DNA of 17,179 nt, from NCBI GenBank assembly GCA_014360745.1, contig JACIWY010000025.1, forward strand, positions 1 to 17,179, given 5' to 3'. The translations under genes were made by a program, and so were the position numbers. Position 1 is the stretch's first letter, and the number at the start of each line of letters is the position of its first letter. A model generated the notes under the pieces. That model saw only the letters and a list, made by a program, of their open reading frames with translations. It had not been told where the DNA came from and searched no databases. Shown here in pieces: positions 15,737 through 17,179 of the stretch. The stretch is from Chloroflexota bacterium (GTDB lineage Bacteria > Chloroflexota > Anaerolineae > UBA1429).

Positions 15737-15761
15737 GAGCCCGAGGGGAGCCCTCGGGCTC
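15737..15761 (+). terminator. Probable end of the cohesin cluster transcript
   Basis: GAGCCCGAGGG (15737-15747), GAG loop, CCCTCGGGCTC (15751-15761): a perfect 11-bp GC-rich stem 28 bases after the last cohesin gene, followed by TTGGCGT rather than a T-run. Stem strength and position suit a terminator, but with so weak a tail some read-through into the uvsE-like gene is plausible. Confidence 0.55.
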
Positions 15762-15795
15762 TTGGCGTCCATGCCCGGCGTTCAAAGAGGTTGAT

Positions 15796-16725
15796 GTGCG
15801 GCTCGGTTTCCCGGTGCATGTCTTTGGTTGCCCCGATTTGCCCGCCCACGACGCCCGACGTTGGCCCGATCGCCCCCATCTCAGCGTGAGCCTGGCCCGT
15901 TTGCGCGACATCCTCTGTTATTTGCAAGCCAACGATCTGCACATGTATCGAATGCACGCGCGGCTTCTGCCGCGGCCTCTTGCCTGTCGTGAGGGCCGTC
16001 TCGACCTCGCCGAGTGTGAGGCGCAATTGGCCCTATTGGGCGAATTGGCCGGACGGGCTGACGTACGCCTCTCTTTCCATGCGCCGGGCAGCTTGGTGCT
16101 GAACGCTCGCAACGAGGAACAGGCTGATGCGGCGACGGCCTGGCTGGCCTCTTGGGCGGCCCTCCTCGATGCCATGGGGCAGGGGCCCGAGGCAGTGATC
16201 GTCTTGCACGTGGGCGGCGTATACGACAGCGTGCAAGCTTCTATCGATCGCTTCTGCCGCCGTTTTGACGCTCTGCCTTTATGGGTGCAAAGTCGCTTGG
16301 CGTTGGAACAGGACGACCGGCGCTTCGGTTATTGTGAGGTATTGGCCATCCACCGGCGCTGCGGCCTGCCCTTGGTGTTCGATAATCTCCATCATCAAGT
16401 GCTCAACCCGGGGCGCGTGCCGTTCCTTGAGGCGCTGCGCGGAGCCCTGAGCACCTGGCCGGCCGGAGTGGTGCCCAAGGTGCATTTCTCCAGCCCGCGC
16501 ACCGAGATGCGCGTTCGATCTGGCGCCTCGCGGGTGCAGCCTCCGAGCTGGACGGAGCACAGCGACTTGGTGAATCCTTTTGAATTCATCTCCTTCCTGG
16601 AAGGCTGCCAGGGGCTCCCCGATTTGGACATCCTAATCGAGGCCAGGGCACGCGATCTGGCCGTCCTCCGGCTACGGCAAGACCTGCGACGATTCGCGCC
16701 GGAGCTTGTCCCACTGGTGTGCTGA
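15796..16725 (+). CDS. uvsE: UvsE/UVDE-type UV-damage endonuclease-like protein
   Basis: A 309-residue TIM-barrel protein starting with GTG, AGAGG five bases upstream. The family (UvsE/UVDE) nicks DNA 5' of UV photoproducts and uses a divalent metal cluster. Family landmarks visible: RLGFP start, RLSFH (H95), VLHVGGVY (H138), LALEQDD (E171), VFDNLHH (D196, H199), NPGRVP, PKVHFSS (K228, H230), H255 and IEAR (E282). These match the metal-site residues of the Thermus enzyme as I recall it. However, the segment expected to read like IPFASH, whose His is a metal ligand, reads LLPRPLACREG here with no His. The Gln after the RLS-x-H motif and the N-terminal Tyr and Asn are also replaced. It may be a divergent repair enzyme or a relative with altered activity. 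It is not evidently linked in function to the cohesin genes. Confidence 0.75.
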   Translation: MRLGFPVHVFGCPDLPAHDARRWPDRPHLSVSLARLRDILCYLQANDLHMYRMHARLLPRPLACREGRLDLAECEAQLALLGELAGRADVRLSFHAPGSLVLNARNEEQADAATAWLASWAALLDAMGQGPEAVIVLHVGGVYDSVQASIDRFCRRFDALPLWVQSRLALEQDDRRFGYCEVLAIHRRCGLPLVFDNLHHQVLNPGRVPFLEALRGALSTWPAGVVPKVHFSSPRTEMRVRSGASRVQPPSWTEHSDLVNPFEFISFLEGCQGLPDLDILIEARARDLAVLRLRQDLRRFAPELVPLVC

Positions 16726-16746
16726 ACTTCCTTGTATGCCCCCGAG

Positions 16747-16775
16747 TTGCACGGGACAAAAGAGCGCGCTAAGAT
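16747..16775 (+). promoter_or_regulatory. Candidate promoter for the enolase-superfamily gene
   Basis: TTGCAC (16747-16752), a 17-base spacer, TAAGAT (16770-16775, 4 of 6 to TATAAT). Transcription would start near 16782, about 40 bases before the ATG. The -35 element is weak (3 of 6), but spacing and location between two unrelated genes are right. Confidence 0.35.
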
Positions 16776-16820
16776 GGCGGCTAACTGTCTCAGTACCGGA
16801 GATGAGAGGAGTAGGATACG

Positions 16821-17179
16821 ATGACGAGCGATCAAGAGCGTCTTGGTCGTATTGAGGACGCGATCAAGACCTATTCACGTCCCACGGAGCTCAAGATCAC
16901 GGATATGCGTGTGGCGGTGGTGGCCTCGAACTATGATTATCCCATCATTCGTCTGGACACCAACCAGGGGGTGTACGGCATTGGCGAGGTGCGCGATGCT
17001 GGCCACAAGGAGAACGCGTTGCAGTTCAAGAGCTTTCTGCTTGGGCAGAATCCTTGTAATGTGGACATGATCTTTCGGGCCATCAAGCGTTTTGGCAACT
17101 GGGGGCGCGAGGGGGGAGGTGTTTCGGGGATCGAGCTGGCGTTGTGGGACCTGGTGGGGAAGGTATATGGGGTGCCCTG
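16821..17179 (+). CDS. Mandelate racemase/muconate lactonizing enzyme family protein, N-terminal part
   Basis: The first 119 codons of a gene that runs off the window end. AGAGGAG lies 9 bases and AGGA 4 bases upstream of the ATG. After about 24 residues comes the enolase-superfamily N-terminal capping domain: KITDMRVAVVAS, IIRLDTNQGVYGIGEVRDAG, then the GVSGIELALWDLVGKVYGVP helix that leads into the barrel. Family members abstract a proton alpha to a carboxylate in sugar-acid dehydration, racemisation or cycloisomerisation. The catalytic Lys/Asp/Glu/His residues lie in the missing barrel, so the substrate cannot be named. The gene has its own promoter candidate and probably belongs to a separate, likely sugar-acid, unit. 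Confidence 0.8.
   Translation, partial: MTSDQERLGRIEDAIKTYSRPTELKITDMRVAVVASNYDYPIIRLDTNQGVYGIGEVRDAGHKENALQFKSFLLGQNPCNVDMIFRAIKRFGNWGREGGGVSGIELALWDLVGKVYGVP

Noticed and set aside
1..17179. tRNA, rRNA, CRISPR, insertion sequence or phage features
   Set aside because: No cloverleaf, repeat-spacer pattern, transposase, integrase or terminal inverted repeats were seen on either strand.

Overview
The window reads as GC-rich chromosomal DNA from a Chloroflexota bacterium (Anaerolineae-like is my inference). The grounds are secreted proteins with long Thr/Pro linkers of the PTATPT kind, C-terminal LPLV-type tails, cohesin and dockerin modules outside any cellulase context, and DNRLRE and DUF11 modules in one locus. 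Every supported gene is on the + strand.

Layout: a canonical intrinsic terminator (1-34) closes an upstream unit. After an AT-richer leader with a weak promoter candidate comes a run of seven genes (335-15708) that all encode exported, cohesin-bearing proteins. They are: (1) two cohesins + galactose-binding-like domain + LPLI tail; (2) one cohesin + LPLV tail; (3) a 1604-residue M6 (immune inhibitor A-like) metalloprotease with four DUF11 repeats, a cohesin, a small beta module and a dockerin; (4) a lipoprotein with one cohesin; (5) two cohesins + galactose-binding-like domain + two DNRLRE domains; (6) three cohesins + beta module + dockerin; (7) two cohesins + beta module + dockerin. I count twelve cohesin-like modules and three dockerins. 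No glycoside hydrolase is present. Junctions are short, and four of them carry strong GC-rich hairpins without a real U-tract.

A UvsE/UVDE-type endonuclease-like gene (15796-16725) follows, which appears to lack one of the family's metal-binding histidines. The window ends inside an enolase-superfamily gene (mandelate racemase/muconate lactonizing enzyme type, 16821 onward), which has its own promoter candidate.

Working together (inference): proteins 3, 6 and 7 carry both cohesin and dockerin and could chain or branch. Proteins 1, 2, 4 and 5 offer cohesins only and could act as ends or anchors, with protein 4 lipid-anchored and proteins 1 and 5 carrying possible ligand-binding domains. The only enzyme in the set is a protease, so this looks like a non-cellulosomal cohesin-dockerin surface assembly, possibly for protein degradation or adhesion. 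Binding between these modules cannot be shown from sequence alone.
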